From Butyrivibrio sp. INlla18 (GTDB lineage: Bacteria; Bacillota; Clostridia; Lachnospirales; Lachnospiraceae), in assembly GCF_900103635.1 (NCBI RefSeq), contig NZ_FMXK01000019.1:1-64000 (forward strand): a DNA stretch of 64,000 bases, in the 5' to 3' direction. Position 1 is the stretch's first letter. Each line of letters begins with the position of its first letter. The position numbers and the translations under genes are program-made. The notes beneath the pieces are model-generated. The model was not told the DNA's origin. It worked only from the letters and a program-made list of their open reading frames with translations, and did not search any database. Positions 42,544 through 51,567 of the stretch are shown piece by piece.

Positions 42544-44187
42544 ATGGCAAAAGTATTACTTAATCAGGTGGGATTTACTAAGAATTCAGCAAAGAAGGCA
42601 GTTCTTGACTTTGAGGCTTCTGACTTTCAGATCAAAAACGATAAAGGCGAGAGTGTCTATTCAGGCAAGGTTCAGCACTTTGGCACAGATGAGATCTCTG
42701 GAGAAGACGTATCAGTAGCAGATTTTAGTGACTTTAACACAGATGGCACCTACAAGCTCTTTTCAGAAAATGCTGAGTCTGTGACATTCTCTATTGGTGA
42801 TAAAGTTTACGACAAGCTTATGAAGGATATCTGCAAATGTTTTTATTTCCTTCGCTGCGGCGATGCCCTTACCAAGGAATATGCTGGTGACTATTATCAC
42901 AAGCCATGCCATATGACCAAGGCAACAGTTTACGGCGAGGATGTAGAGCCTGTTGATGTAACAGGCGGTTGGCATGATGCTGGTGACTACGGCAGATATT
43001 CAACTGCAGGTGCTGTGGCTGTAGCTCACATCCTTTACGGTGTTAGATTTTACAAGAACCTTTTAGATGTTAAGTTTGATATTCCAGAAGTTAAGTGTGA
43101 TAACGGCATACTTCCTGACATCCTTGCAGAAGTTAAGGTAGAGCTTGATTTCCTTAAGAAGATGCAAAGGGAAAACGGCTCAGTTTGGCACAAAGTAACT
43201 ACATTTTGTCATGCACCATTTTTAATGCCAGAAGATGACAAGGGCGAGCTTTTCTTATTCCCTGTTTCATCCATGGCTACAGCTGATATAGCAGCTGTAT
43301 TTGCCCTTGCTAGCAGTATCTACAAGGACTACGACAAGGCTTATGCAGATACTCTTTTAGCAGATGCCAAAAGAGCTTATAAATGGTTAAAAGAAAACCC
43401 AGGAGAAATGCTCTTTAAGAACGCTGAAGGCTCAAACACTGGTGAATACGGCGAAGCAGAGGATATCTCAAATAGATTCTGGGCAGCTGCTTCTCTTTAT
43501 GAAGTGACTGGTGAAAAAGATTATTACGAAGACGCACTTACTCAGAAGGAAAGGCTTGAAGCCTTTGACAAGAATGCTACATCCAAGGGCTATCAGGGCG
43601 ATGTATTTACATGCCTTGGCTGGGCAGAGGTAGCAGGTCTTGGCTCATTATCAGTTCTTTTAAAGAATGAAGATAATGCCCTTACAGATGAGATCAAAAA
43701 GAGATTTGTAGGCGAAGCTGACAGGCTCGTAGCAAATGGCAAAAAGAATGGCTTTGGCCTTTGCATGGAAGCTAAGGACTTTATCTGGGGCAGTAACATG
43801 GAGCTACTTAAGTACCTCATGATCCTTACTGTTACTGATACAGAGATTGCTTCAAAAGATGAATATAAAAATGCTGTTACAGCAGGTATTGACTACCTTC
43901 TTGGCTGCAACAGCATGGATGTTAGTTATGTAACTGGAAATGGTGAGAAAGCCTTTAGGAACCCTCACCTTCGTCCTACAGCAGTAGATGATATTGAAGA
44001 GCCTTGGCCAGGTCTTGTTTCTGGTGGCCCTAACGTTGGCCTTCAGGATGAGAGAGCCAAAGAAGTTCCAACTGGCTCAGCACCTATGAAATGTTACCTT
44101 GATCACATTGACTGCTATTCACTTAATGAGATCACTATCTACTGGAATTCACCACTTGTATTTGTAATGGCTGGCTTACTTAAATAA
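42544..44187 (+). CDS. Glycoside hydrolase family 9 (endo/exo-glucanase type), cytoplasmic
   Basis: The protein has 547 residues. The N-terminal immunoglobulin-like domain (1-85) starts LLNQVGFTKNSAKKAVLD. The (alpha/alpha)6 barrel follows. The catalytic base is in GGWHDAGDYGRYS (about 142-154). The conserved His region is AFRNPHLRPTAVDD, and the proton donor Glu is in YSLNEITIYWNSPLVF (about 531). There is no signal peptide, so it probably cuts cello-oligosaccharides or glucan fragments inside the cell. GGAGGG lies 7 bp before the ATG. Its end overlaps the convergent PAP2 gene by 12 bp. Confidence 0.92.
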   Translation: MAKVLLNQVGFTKNSAKKAVLDFEASDFQIKNDKGESVYSGKVQHFGTDEISGEDVSVADFSDFNTDGTYKLFSENAESVTFSIGDKVYDKLMKDICKCFYFLRCGDALTKEYAGDYYHKPCHMTKATVYGEDVEPVDVTGGWHDAGDYGRYSTAGAVAVAHILYGVRFYKNLLDVKFDIPEVKCDNGILPDILAEVKVELDFLKKMQRENGSVWHKVTTFCHAPFLMPEDDKGELFLFPVSSMATADIAAVFALASSIYKDYDKAYADTLLADAKRAYKWLKENPGEMLFKNAEGSNTGEYGEAEDISNRFWAAASLYEVTGEKDYYEDALTQKERLEAFDKNATSKGYQGDVFTCLGWAEVAGLGSLSVLLKNEDNALTDEIKKRFVGEADRLVANGKKNGFGLCMEAKDFIWGSNMELLKYLMILTVTDTEIASKDEYKNAVTAGIDYLLGCNSMDVSYVTGNGEKAFRNPHLRPTAVDDIEEPWPGLVSGGPNVGLQDERAKEVPTGSAPMKCYLDHIDCYSLNEITIYWNSPLVFVMAGLLK

Positions 44188-45114
44188 TTTCTTTTCAAAT
44201 CTAAAAAGATAAGGATAAGCACCAACACATACAAATGTAACGATACCATACCTGACAAGCCTTACCATTCCTGCAAGGAAAGTACCTGAGGTGAGGAAGT
44301 CAGGGTTAAATGGTAGCTTTAAAAGGCTGTTAAGAACAATATAGATTAGTCCGCCGCCAAATACTCTTGTGATGCAAAGGAATGGATTTCTTGTTTCTTC
44401 AAACTTTACGAATTTATTTTCGTATTCTACGGCAACAAAGAATCCTCCTAGGAGACCGAGGCCAGCATAGTAATCAGAGGTTTTACAATACAAAAGTCCG
44501 ATGCTGCAGAAAAGGAAAATGAAAAGGAATACGATCCATCTGTTCTTTTCACCAGCTTTTTTGATGATCTTTGGAACTATGAAAATGATGGCAAGACCAA
44601 GGAGCCATCCGCAGAGGACGTCAGTTGGATAGTGAACACCTACAACTATTCTTGAAAAGCCTACAAGAAGAGGTAGGACATATGCCAGAACATGAATGAC
44701 CTTGTTCTTTTTGTATCTTGCAAGAGAACCGTAGGAAGTTACTGAGTTTGTGGAATGTCCACTTGGGAAAGAAAAGCCCTGACCTGCGATATCATAGATA
44801 TCAGATTCAGTATCAACTGGTCTTAGGCATTTGATCCCAGGGTTATCAAAATATGGTCTGCGTCTCCAAAAGATATTTTTGATCATAGGATTTAAAACTA
44901 TACCGATCATGACGTTGGTGCCAACATAGGTTCCGTACTTTTTGTCATAACACCAGTACACAAAGCCAAGGATCATGATCATGAGAAGTTCTTCGCCAAA
45001 GGCTGAGAAAAAGGATATGAAGGAAATGAGTTTTTCTCCAAGAGCATTTTGCAAGAACTCCATAAGTCGTACTTCGAAATCAAAATAAAAAGAATTACCA
45101 CTTAATGCTTCCAT
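44176..45114 (-). CDS. PAP2-family membrane phosphatase
   Basis: The protein has 312 residues and about seven membrane helices. The three phosphatase motifs are KNIFWRRRPYF, FSFPSGHST (about 124-132) and SRIVVGVHYPTD (about 156-167). Such enzymes dephosphorylate undecaprenyl pyrophosphate or phosphatidic-type lipids at the outer membrane face. The protein is longer than the usual 200 to 230, with extra C-terminal helices of unknown role. AGGAGGGGG lies about 6 bp before the ATG at 45114; an ATG at 45144 lies before that site. It converges on the GH9 gene. Confidence 0.85.
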   Translation of the reverse strand: MEALSGNSFYFDFEVRLMEFLQNALGEKLISFISFFSAFGEELLMIMILGFVYWCYDKKYGTYVGTNVMIGIVLNPMIKNIFWRRRPYFDNPGIKCLRPVDTESDIYDIAGQGFSFPSGHSTNSVTSYGSLARYKKNKVIHVLAYVLPLLVGFSRIVVGVHYPTDVLCGWLLGLAIIFIVPKIIKKAGEKNRWIVFLFIFLFCSIGLLYCKTSDYYAGLGLLGGFFVAVEYENKFVKFEETRNPFLCITRVFGGGLIYIVLNSLLKLPFNPDFLTSGTFLAGMVRLVRYGIVTFVCVGAYPYLFRFEKKLFK

Positions 45115-45220
45115 TTTGCCCCCTCCTAAAACTGTTTTATTCATAATATAATTTTACTATAATATGATTGGAGTGGGAACCGAAATTCGAAATTTAGTTT
45201 ACTTATATGGGGAGAGGTGT

Positions 45221-45709
45221 ATGAATGTTAGAGAAAAATACAATCAGATAACCCTTAAGCTGATTGAGAGAGGGCTGACTATCACTACTATGGAAAGCTG
45301 TACTTCCGGTCAGATAGCTTCCCTACTTACTGACACAGAAGGATCCTCTGCCATTATAAAGGGAGCCTTTGTTACATATAGTAACGAAGCCAAGATAAAG
45401 CAAGGCGTTCCAAAAGAGACAATAGATAAATACGGCGTATATTCTGAGGAAACTGCAGCCTCCATGGCAAAAGAGGCACGAAAGGCCTATGATGCTGATA
45501 TAGCCATAGGAGTTACAGGAACTATGGGAAACGTAGATCCTGCCAATAATGACAGCGTTCCCGGAACAGTATTTTTTGCTATCAGTACTGCAAAAGACAT
45601 ATACATAAAGCGCTTTGAAGTTGCACCTAAAGAAAGCAGGTTGGAGTATAAATTGGCTGTTTGTGATGTCATCGCGGATTGCTTGTTAAATCTGTTAAAA
45701 GACATTTGA
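45221..45709 (+). CDS. pncC: Nicotinamide-nucleotide amidase (CinA C-terminal domain)
   Basis: The enzyme deamidates NMN to nicotinate mononucleotide in pyridine nucleotide salvage. The protein has 162 residues. The family motifs are TTMESCTSGQIASLLTD (about 19-35), GAFVTYSNEAK and AIGVTGTMGNVDP. The N-terminal CinA domain is absent, as in stand-alone PncC. GGGGAGAGG lies 3 to 8 bp before the ATG at 45221; the open frame begins further upstream but without a ribosome site. Confidence 0.88.
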   Translation: MNVREKYNQITLKLIERGLTITTMESCTSGQIASLLTDTEGSSAIIKGAFVTYSNEAKIKQGVPKETIDKYGVYSEETAASMAKEARKAYDADIAIGVTGTMGNVDPANNDSVPGTVFFAISTAKDIYIKRFEVAPKESRLEYKLAVCDVIADCLLNLLKDI

Positions 45710-45727
45710 AAAAGAGGTGAATGAATT

Positions 45728-46510
45728 ATGAATATGACAGTTTTACAGGGATTACTTATTCCTTTCCTAGGCACAACGCTTGGAGCTTCCGGCGTGTTCT
45801 TTATGAAAAAAGAGATGGATAAGCAGCTTGAAAGAGCCCTTACTGGCTTTGCAAGTGGTGTCATGGTGGCAGCTTCTATCTGGAGCCTTATTATTCCTGC
45901 AATGGAAGAGAGTTCCCACATGGGAAGACTTGCCTTTCTTCCATCCTTTATAGGTTTCTGGATAGGTATACTATTTCTCTTGTGCCTTGATTGCCTGATC
46001 CCTCACCTTCATATGCATGCTGAGAAGGCTGAAGGTGTTCACAGCAAATTTAAAAGGCTCACAATGATGGTCCTTGCAGTTACACTTCACAATATTCCAG
46101 AGGGAATGGCAGTTGGCGTTGTATATGCAGGATTTATCACGGGTAAAGCTGAGATCACAGCAGGTGGAGCTCTTGCCCTTGCTATTGGTATAGCAATTCA
46201 GAACTTCCCTGAAGGCGCTATTATCTCAATGCCACTTAGAGCAGAAGGCGCCAGCAAAGGAAAGGCTTTTTTATATGGCATGTTATCAGGTGCAGTTGAG
46301 CCTGTTGGAGCTCTTTTAACAATAGTTGCAGCGCCGCTCCTTGTGCCATATATGCCATATTTCCTGAGCTTTGCTGCTGGAGCTATGATGTATGTGGTTG
46401 TTGAGGAACTTATTCCAGAAATGTCAGAAGGCGAACATTCTAACATTGGAGTTATCATGTTCGCCCTTGGATTTACAGTTATGATGGCCCTTGACGTGGC
46501 CCTTGGATAA
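45728..46510 (+). CDS. ZIP-family metal transporter
   Basis: The protein has 260 residues and about eight membrane helices. The metal-binding helices are TLHNIPEGMAVG (about 121-132) and IAIQNFPEGAIIS (about 156-168), the paired HNxPEG/QNxPEG signature. A His-containing loop (PHLHMHAEKAEG) lies between helices 3 and 4. It probably brings in zinc or iron. AGAGGTG lies 10 bp before the ATG, and it follows pncC by 18 bp. It converges on queT. Confidence 0.9.
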   Translation: MNMTVLQGLLIPFLGTTLGASGVFFMKKEMDKQLERALTGFASGVMVAASIWSLIIPAMEESSHMGRLAFLPSFIGFWIGILFLLCLDCLIPHLHMHAEKAEGVHSKFKRLTMMVLAVTLHNIPEGMAVGVVYAGFITGKAEITAGGALALAIGIAIQNFPEGAIISMPLRAEGASKGKAFLYGMLSGAVEPVGALLTIVAAPLLVPYMPYFLSFAAGAMMYVVVEELIPEMSEGEHSNIGVIMFALGFTVMMALDVALG

Positions 46511-46514
46511 ATGA

Positions 46515-47057
46515 TTATAATGTCTGTCTGAAAATAGCGTATTTTCTAGGCTCTAAAGCAAAGAGAAGGATCATTCCAAGTACAAAGCATGAGAAAACTT
46601 CTCCAGCTCCAACTGTAAGAGTGAAATAAAGAAGTGTTCCTGGGAATTCATATACATGAATGAGAACCTGAGGAACAACGATCATATTTGCTACGATAGG
46701 TGGAATAGTAGTGAGCCATTTGATGGCACGGTTTCCTTTGTAGAAACCTACATCGGATGGCTTTTTAAGTCCGTGAGCAATAAGGTAAGTAACAAGTGCT
46801 CCGATCAAAGTAGCAAGCGAACCAAATACAGTATCTAAAAGCATGCATCCAGTAAGTGTGTTACTGATGATGCAGCCAAGGAAAAGTCCTGGGATAGCTG
46901 CTGGTGTGAAATAAGGCAGGACAGTAAGTGCCTCTGAGAAACGCACCTGAATAGCATAGTTTGCAAGTCCAAGTGAGTTTGCAAGTAATGTCAATACGAC
47001 ATAAAGAGCTGCTATTACTGCAGCCTGAGTGATGAAAATAACCTTTGTATTACGCAT
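46515..47057 (-). CDS. queT: Queuosine precursor transporter QueT
   Basis: The substrate-binding (S) component of an ECF-type importer for a queuosine precursor such as preQ1. The protein has 180 residues and about five membrane helices. The family features are the N-terminal TQAAVIAALYVVLTLL, the QVRFSEALTVLPYFTP segment (about 37-52) and the GCIISNTLTG loop. The preQ1 riboswitch directly upstream supports the call. AAAGGAG lies 7 bp before the ATG. The energising ECF module must be encoded elsewhere. Confidence 0.9.
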   Translation of the reverse strand: MRNTKVIFITQAAVIAALYVVLTLLANSLGLANYAIQVRFSEALTVLPYFTPAAIPGLFLGCIISNTLTGCMLLDTVFGSLATLIGALVTYLIAHGLKKPSDVGFYKGNRAIKWLTTIPPIVANMIVVPQVLIHVYEFPGTLLYFTLTVGAGEVFSCFVLGMILLFALEPRKYAIFRQTL

Positions 47058-47062
47058 AATAT

Positions 47063-47107
47063 CTCCTTTAGTTTTGTTTAGCGTCAGGAAGGTTTCGAAC
47101 TGACGTT
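47063..47107 (-). promoter_or_regulatory. preQ1-I riboswitch
   Basis: On the minus strand CGTCAG (47105-47100) pairs with CTGACG (47087-47082). The loop is TTCGAAACCTTC, and an A-rich tail follows, CTAAACAAAACTAA, which runs into the ribosome site GGAG at 47066-47063. This is the H-type pseudoknot layout of preQ1 class I aptamers, in which ligand binding hides the Shine-Dalgarno site. The 45-base size fits. Confidence 0.75.
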
Positions 47108-47130
47108 ATTACTTTTGAACAACGTGTCAT

Positions 47131-47159
47131 AGTTTATCATCAGAATAAATATTTGTCTA
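47131..47159 (-). promoter_or_regulatory. Promoter of queT
   Basis: On the minus strand TAGACA (47159-47154), 17 bp, then TAAACT (47136-47131) with an extended TGA. Transcription would start near 47124, just before the riboswitch. Confidence 0.55.
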
Positions 47160-47225
47160 CCCTAATGCCGTTAAATATGTTATATATATAGCTAGCGTCA
47201 TTACGATGTTCTCGAAAGGAAATCC

Positions 47226-47978
47226 ATGAAACGAAATTACAAATTGCAGATAAGTTATGACGGAACCAGATTCTATGGCTGGGAGCGTCAACCTAATAAA
47301 GATATGACTATTCAGGGAAAAATCGAGAGTGTGCTCACTAAGATGACTGGAGCCACAGAAGATGATCCTGTAAATCTTAACGCTTCTGGAAGAACAGACG
47401 CAGGTGTTCATGCAAGAGGACAGGTTGCCAGTGTTGTGCTAAATACTGACATGTCGGAAGAAGAGATTCAAAGCTATATGAACAAATACCTTCCTGAAGA
47501 TATCAGTATTAATGAGGTCAGAGCCTGTTCAGAAAGGTTCCATGCCAGATATAATGCCCTTGGCAAAACCTACCGATATACATGCTGGTATGGTTCTTCC
47601 AAGCCTGTGTTTGACAGGAAATATGTTCTTGTTCTAGAAGAAAAGCCTGATGTAGACAAGATGCGTGAGGCAGCCCTTCAGCTCATCGGAACTCATGACT
47701 TTAAGAGTTTTTGCGGCAACAAGAAGATGAAGAAGTCGACTGTAAGATGCGTTGATTCCATAAATATCGAAGAGAGTGGTAACTATATCAGATTCTATTT
47801 CCATGGAAACGGCTTTTTGCAGAACATGGTCAGGATACTGACAGGGACACTTCTTGAAGTTGGCTATGGCAATATTCCTGTTTCAGATATTAAGGGCATC
47901 TTAGAAGCCTGTGACAGGCAGAAAGCAGGACCAACAGCACCACCAGAAGGCCTTTGTTTAATGAAGGTTGACTACTGA
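47226..47978 (+). CDS. truA: tRNA pseudouridine(38-40) synthase
   Basis: The enzyme makes pseudouridine at positions 38 to 40 in the anticodon arm of many tRNAs. The protein has 250 residues. The motif with the catalytic Asp is ASGRTDAGVHARGQV (about 54-68). Others are RYNALGKTYRY and the C-terminal FHGNGFLQNMVRILTG. AAAGGAAA lies 5 bp before the ATG. It diverges from queT. Confidence 0.94.
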   Translation: MKRNYKLQISYDGTRFYGWERQPNKDMTIQGKIESVLTKMTGATEDDPVNLNASGRTDAGVHARGQVASVVLNTDMSEEEIQSYMNKYLPEDISINEVRACSERFHARYNALGKTYRYTCWYGSSKPVFDRKYVLVLEEKPDVDKMREAALQLIGTHDFKSFCGNKKMKKSTVRCVDSINIEESGNYIRFYFHGNGFLQNMVRILTGTLLEVGYGNIPVSDIKGILEACDRQKAGPTAPPEGLCLMKVDY

Positions 47979-48044
47979 TTTTGTAGCAGATATTATTAAT
48001 ATTACTATCAAATTTTTGATAAATTTTTATATGCGGGGTTACGT

Positions 48045-49661
48045 ATGACAAAGAAGAGCTTTTCAGCACTTTCTTATGCACTTATTGGTGCAATCGTAGT
48101 TCTAAGTGTCTTTTCTCTAACAGGTACTACAAGCTACGCGGCAGGAACAGGAGCTGTTTCTATTGGCTCGGTTTCAATTGCAGGCGAGAACGTAGTAGTT
48201 ACAGTATCTGCGTCTGATATTCCAGCCAGTGACGATGGCAAGTATTATCTTTTTGCAGAAAAAGTCTATCAGGGAACAGTTGCCGGTGCACCAGTAGCAT
48301 CAGTGCCACTTGGAGCCAATGCTACATTCTCAATTCCTCTTGGACACAAGACAACTTCATGTCATCTTTATGACAAGTTTCAGGTGGCTGTCCTTCAGGG
48401 CGGAGCTTATGTTCCAGTAACAGGAGCTCGTTATATTACCAATCCTGAGGCTCTTGCTTCTAATTCACCAGCTCGTAAGAACAATGGTAAAAAAGGCCTT
48501 ATCCTTGACGGTGCCAAGATCGGTAACGGCAATACAGAGGCTTCACAGCTTGGTGTTCAGCAGGCAGCCTACAACATCAACTTAGAAGATGTTATTGGTG
48601 GTAACGGACAGGTTATCTATGAATACAATGGTAAGACCTACTATTTTGATTCATCTTACCTTAGCCAGTATGACCACTGCGTTAGAACATGCACACAGCA
48701 GGGGATGGGCGTTACTATGGTTCTTTTAAACCCTAGAGCAGCAGGAGAAGAGTTCATGATCTCTCCTAGTTCAAGAGGCGGAAGAGCTACATATTACATG
48801 ATGAACACTTCTGAGGATAAGGGACTTGAGTACTTAGAGGCTGTAGTTTCTTATCTTGCCTTTAGATATAACGGAGCCAATGGCCAGGGACAGGTTGATA
48901 ACTGGGTAATTGGTAATGAGGTTAATGCCAAGAACATCTGGAATTATTCAGGTGTTTCAGATCTTATGACTTATGCTCAGCTCTACGCAGATGAGCTCAG
49001 GGTATGCTACAATGCTATAAAGAGCAGAAATGCCAATGCCTATGTATGTGTAAGTCTTGATCAGAATTGGACACACATCCACAATCCAGGAAGCTATTAT
49101 TCAGCAAGAGCTACCCTTGAAGCTATCAACTCATGCATCACAGCTCAGGGTAACATTGACTGGGCCCTTGCAGAGCATCCATACAACTATCCAATGACAT
49201 GGACAAGCTTCTGGACACCAAAGAATGCAACAACAGCGGCTATGACCACTCATAGTATTGACACTCCATATCTTTCAATGGAAAATATAGAGCAGCTGAC
49301 AGATTACATGTGTCAGCCAGCTATGAGAAATTCTAAGGGTGCTGTTAGACCTATTCTCTTAACAGAAGTTGGTTATTCATCAACTCAGGGAGAAGAGGCT
49401 CAGGCAGCAGCAATCGTATATGCTTACCAGAGAGTTGCAACCAACCAGTACATCAAGCTCATAGCATTTAACAGACAGACTGATTATCCTTTGGAAGTAT
49501 CTCAGGGACTTGCAGTAGGTCTTACAAGGCAGGATGGTTCAAGAAAGCTTGCCTTTGAATATTACCAGCAGATGAATGGATCAAACGCAGGTGCTTATAT
49601 TCAGAAATCTGCTGCATTTATGGGAATTGCTGATTGGAACGCAGCAATGAATGCGAGATAA
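48045..49661 (+). CDS. Secreted glycosidase-like protein (DUF5722-like)
   Basis: The protein has 538 residues. The signal peptide (1-32) ends TTSYAAG. A beta-rich domain (about 33-135) is followed by a barrel starting KKGLILDGAKIGNGNTEASQ. Two carboxylates stand where clan GH-A glycosidases have theirs: NWVIGNEVNAKN (about 285) and ILLTEVGYSS (about 442). I recall such proteins as DUF5722. Activity and substrate are unproven. GGGG lies about 8 bp before the ATG. A membrane glycosyltransferase starts 3 bp after the stop. Confidence 0.65.
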   Translation: MTKKSFSALSYALIGAIVVLSVFSLTGTTSYAAGTGAVSIGSVSIAGENVVVTVSASDIPASDDGKYYLFAEKVYQGTVAGAPVASVPLGANATFSIPLGHKTTSCHLYDKFQVAVLQGGAYVPVTGARYITNPEALASNSPARKNNGKKGLILDGAKIGNGNTEASQLGVQQAAYNINLEDVIGGNGQVIYEYNGKTYYFDSSYLSQYDHCVRTCTQQGMGVTMVLLNPRAAGEEFMISPSSRGGRATYYMMNTSEDKGLEYLEAVVSYLAFRYNGANGQGQVDNWVIGNEVNAKNIWNYSGVSDLMTYAQLYADELRVCYNAIKSRNANAYVCVSLDQNWTHIHNPGSYYSARATLEAINSCITAQGNIDWALAEHPYNYPMTWTSFWTPKNATTAAMTTHSIDTPYLSMENIEQLTDYMCQPAMRNSKGAVRPILLTEVGYSSTQGEEAQAAAIVYAYQRVATNQYIKLIAFNRQTDYPLEVSQGLAVGLTRQDGSRKLAFEYYQQMNGSNAGAYIQKSAAFMGIADWNAAMNAR

Positions 49662-49664
49662 AAC

Positions 49665-51413
49665 ATGAGAATAATTGATTATTACAATTATATAGCTACA
49701 GCTGCATGCATCATTATTGGTGCAGCAGCTGTAATTATTTGCAAAAAGAAAAATAGAACAACTATAGATGTGTCAAAGGATCTATCTTCAAAGATAACCA
49801 ATGTTCTCTTTGTGGCTATAATGATGGTTACTACATTTCTGAGACTTTTTTGGCTGGGAAGTGTTCCAAATGGCCTTCAGCAGGACGAGGCTTCAATTGG
49901 CTATGAGGCATACGCGCTTGCTAAATATGGAGTAGACAGGAATGGATACGCTTATCCTGTTCATCCCCTTGCTTTTGGAAGTGGTGGAAACAGTGAACTC
50001 ATGATATATCTTAATATGATTTCCATTAAGCTTTTTGGGACAGGCGTAGTCAAGTTAAGGCTTCTTCCTGCTATTCTAGGAATTGCTACTGTTTTTTTCT
50101 TCTTTTTTGTGTTAAAAGAGCTCTTTTCCTCGCCTGAATATGATGGAAAAAGAAATCGTCTATCCATTATAGGAACGGCATTTTTGGCAATCTGTCCATG
50201 GCATGTTATTCTCAGCAGGTGGAGCCTTGATAGCAATATAATGCCATTTCTACAGATCATTGCATTATATGCTTTTTTGGTGGCACTTAGAAAAAAAACG
50301 ACAGCCTCGTATGTACTTAGCGCCGGACTTTTTGCGGTAGGAATGTATGGATATGGCGCAGGAACTATGGTAATCCCAATGTTTATAGTTATTGCTTGTA
50401 CTTATGCTCTGGTAAAACAGACAATTTCTATAAAACAGCTTATCCTTTCTGCGTTGACATTTATGGTGATCTTTTTTCCACTATTTATGTTCTATGCAGT
50501 TAATTTCTTGGGCTTACCAGAAATCATCACAGACTATTTTTGCATAAACAAGCTCACAGCAACAAGAAGCGGAGAAGTTTTTCTGACACTGGATTCATCT
50601 CTTCCCCATAGACTTCTTAATAATATCAGGATCTTAGGTCTTGTTCTTACTGTGGGCAATGATGAAGATATGCTGTGTCATTTTTATCCAGGATATTCGA
50701 CTTTATTTGAGTTTACTTTTCCAATCATTTTTATTGGGCTTTTTCTGGTATTTAGGGACTTTGTCAGTGGACTCAAAAAAACAGAAGACCAGGTTAAAGA
50801 TGAGTATTACTGCAAAAACGCAGCGTTAACAGCTTTTTTGATTGCAAACTTTATTCTTTCAATAGCAGTTGAAACTGATATAGGTAGAATGGTGACAATG
50901 TTCATTCCATTGATCTATGCTTTTGTAAGAGGTTTTGATTTTGTTTTGGCTCAGAGTCATAAACTTGCAATGATCATAGTGTTTATTGTTTTGCTTGCAG
51001 ATTTTTCTTTTGCGAAGGACTATTTCACAGATTTTAATAAGCAGGCAATAAGCATATTTATGCCAGATTATGGAGAAGCGATTGCAAGAGCCTATGAAGT
51101 GGCTGGAGATGACAGGCCTATCTACTCAACTTATGATGGTCTTTCTGCTCCATTTGTACTTGCCCTTTATTATACAGACTATGATCCTGTGCGATTCAAT
51201 GATACCGCTGTTTATGAGGATGAAGGGGCAATGTTCAGGACAGCAAAGAGTTTTGGCAATTTTATTTTTGATGATCTTCCTGAGAATATAACGGCTTTAG
51301 AATATGCAGATACTGTGTTTGTGGTATCAAGTACTGAGCTGTCTCTTTTTGATGGTGAGAACAATTATATTGTGGAAGATCTAGGAGCATATTCTGTAGT
51401 ATACCGAAATTGA
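49665..51413 (+). CDS. Membrane glycosyltransferase, GT39/ArnT-like
   Basis: The protein has 582 residues and about 11 to 12 membrane helices. The first outer loop has LGSVPNGLQQDEASIGYEAY (about 66-85), the acidic DE motif of polyprenyl-phosphate-sugar-dependent GT-C enzymes such as ArnT and protein mannosyltransferases. The C-terminal 100 residues are a soluble outer domain. It probably moves a sugar from a lipid carrier onto a surface polymer or protein. It is 3 bp after the glycosidase-like gene, so translation is likely to be coupled. Confidence 0.8.
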   Translation: MRIIDYYNYIATAACIIIGAAAVIICKKKNRTTIDVSKDLSSKITNVLFVAIMMVTTFLRLFWLGSVPNGLQQDEASIGYEAYALAKYGVDRNGYAYPVHPLAFGSGGNSELMIYLNMISIKLFGTGVVKLRLLPAILGIATVFFFFFVLKELFSSPEYDGKRNRLSIIGTAFLAICPWHVILSRWSLDSNIMPFLQIIALYAFLVALRKKTTASYVLSAGLFAVGMYGYGAGTMVIPMFIVIACTYALVKQTISIKQLILSALTFMVIFFPLFMFYAVNFLGLPEIITDYFCINKLTATRSGEVFLTLDSSLPHRLLNNIRILGLVLTVGNDEDMLCHFYPGYSTLFEFTFPIIFIGLFLVFRDFVSGLKKTEDQVKDEYYCKNAALTAFLIANFILSIAVETDIGRMVTMFIPLIYAFVRGFDFVLAQSHKLAMIIVFIVLLADFSFAKDYFTDFNKQAISIFMPDYGEAIARAYEVAGDDRPIYSTYDGLSAPFVLALYYTDYDPVRFNDTAVYEDEGAMFRTAKSFGNFIFDDLPENITALEYADTVFVVSSTELSLFDGENNYIVEDLGAYSVVYRN

Positions 51414-51567
51414 TTTACTAGATGTAGTTCGCATAAAATGGCGGTTTATAGATAATTTAGATAGTTAAAAAAAGGATTAAATCTACTCCAAACCTATCGA
51501 AAAAAATTGTTTTTTCTAAGATAATATTCTTACACACTAAAAATCTTTTGTTGGTGGAGGGATATCT

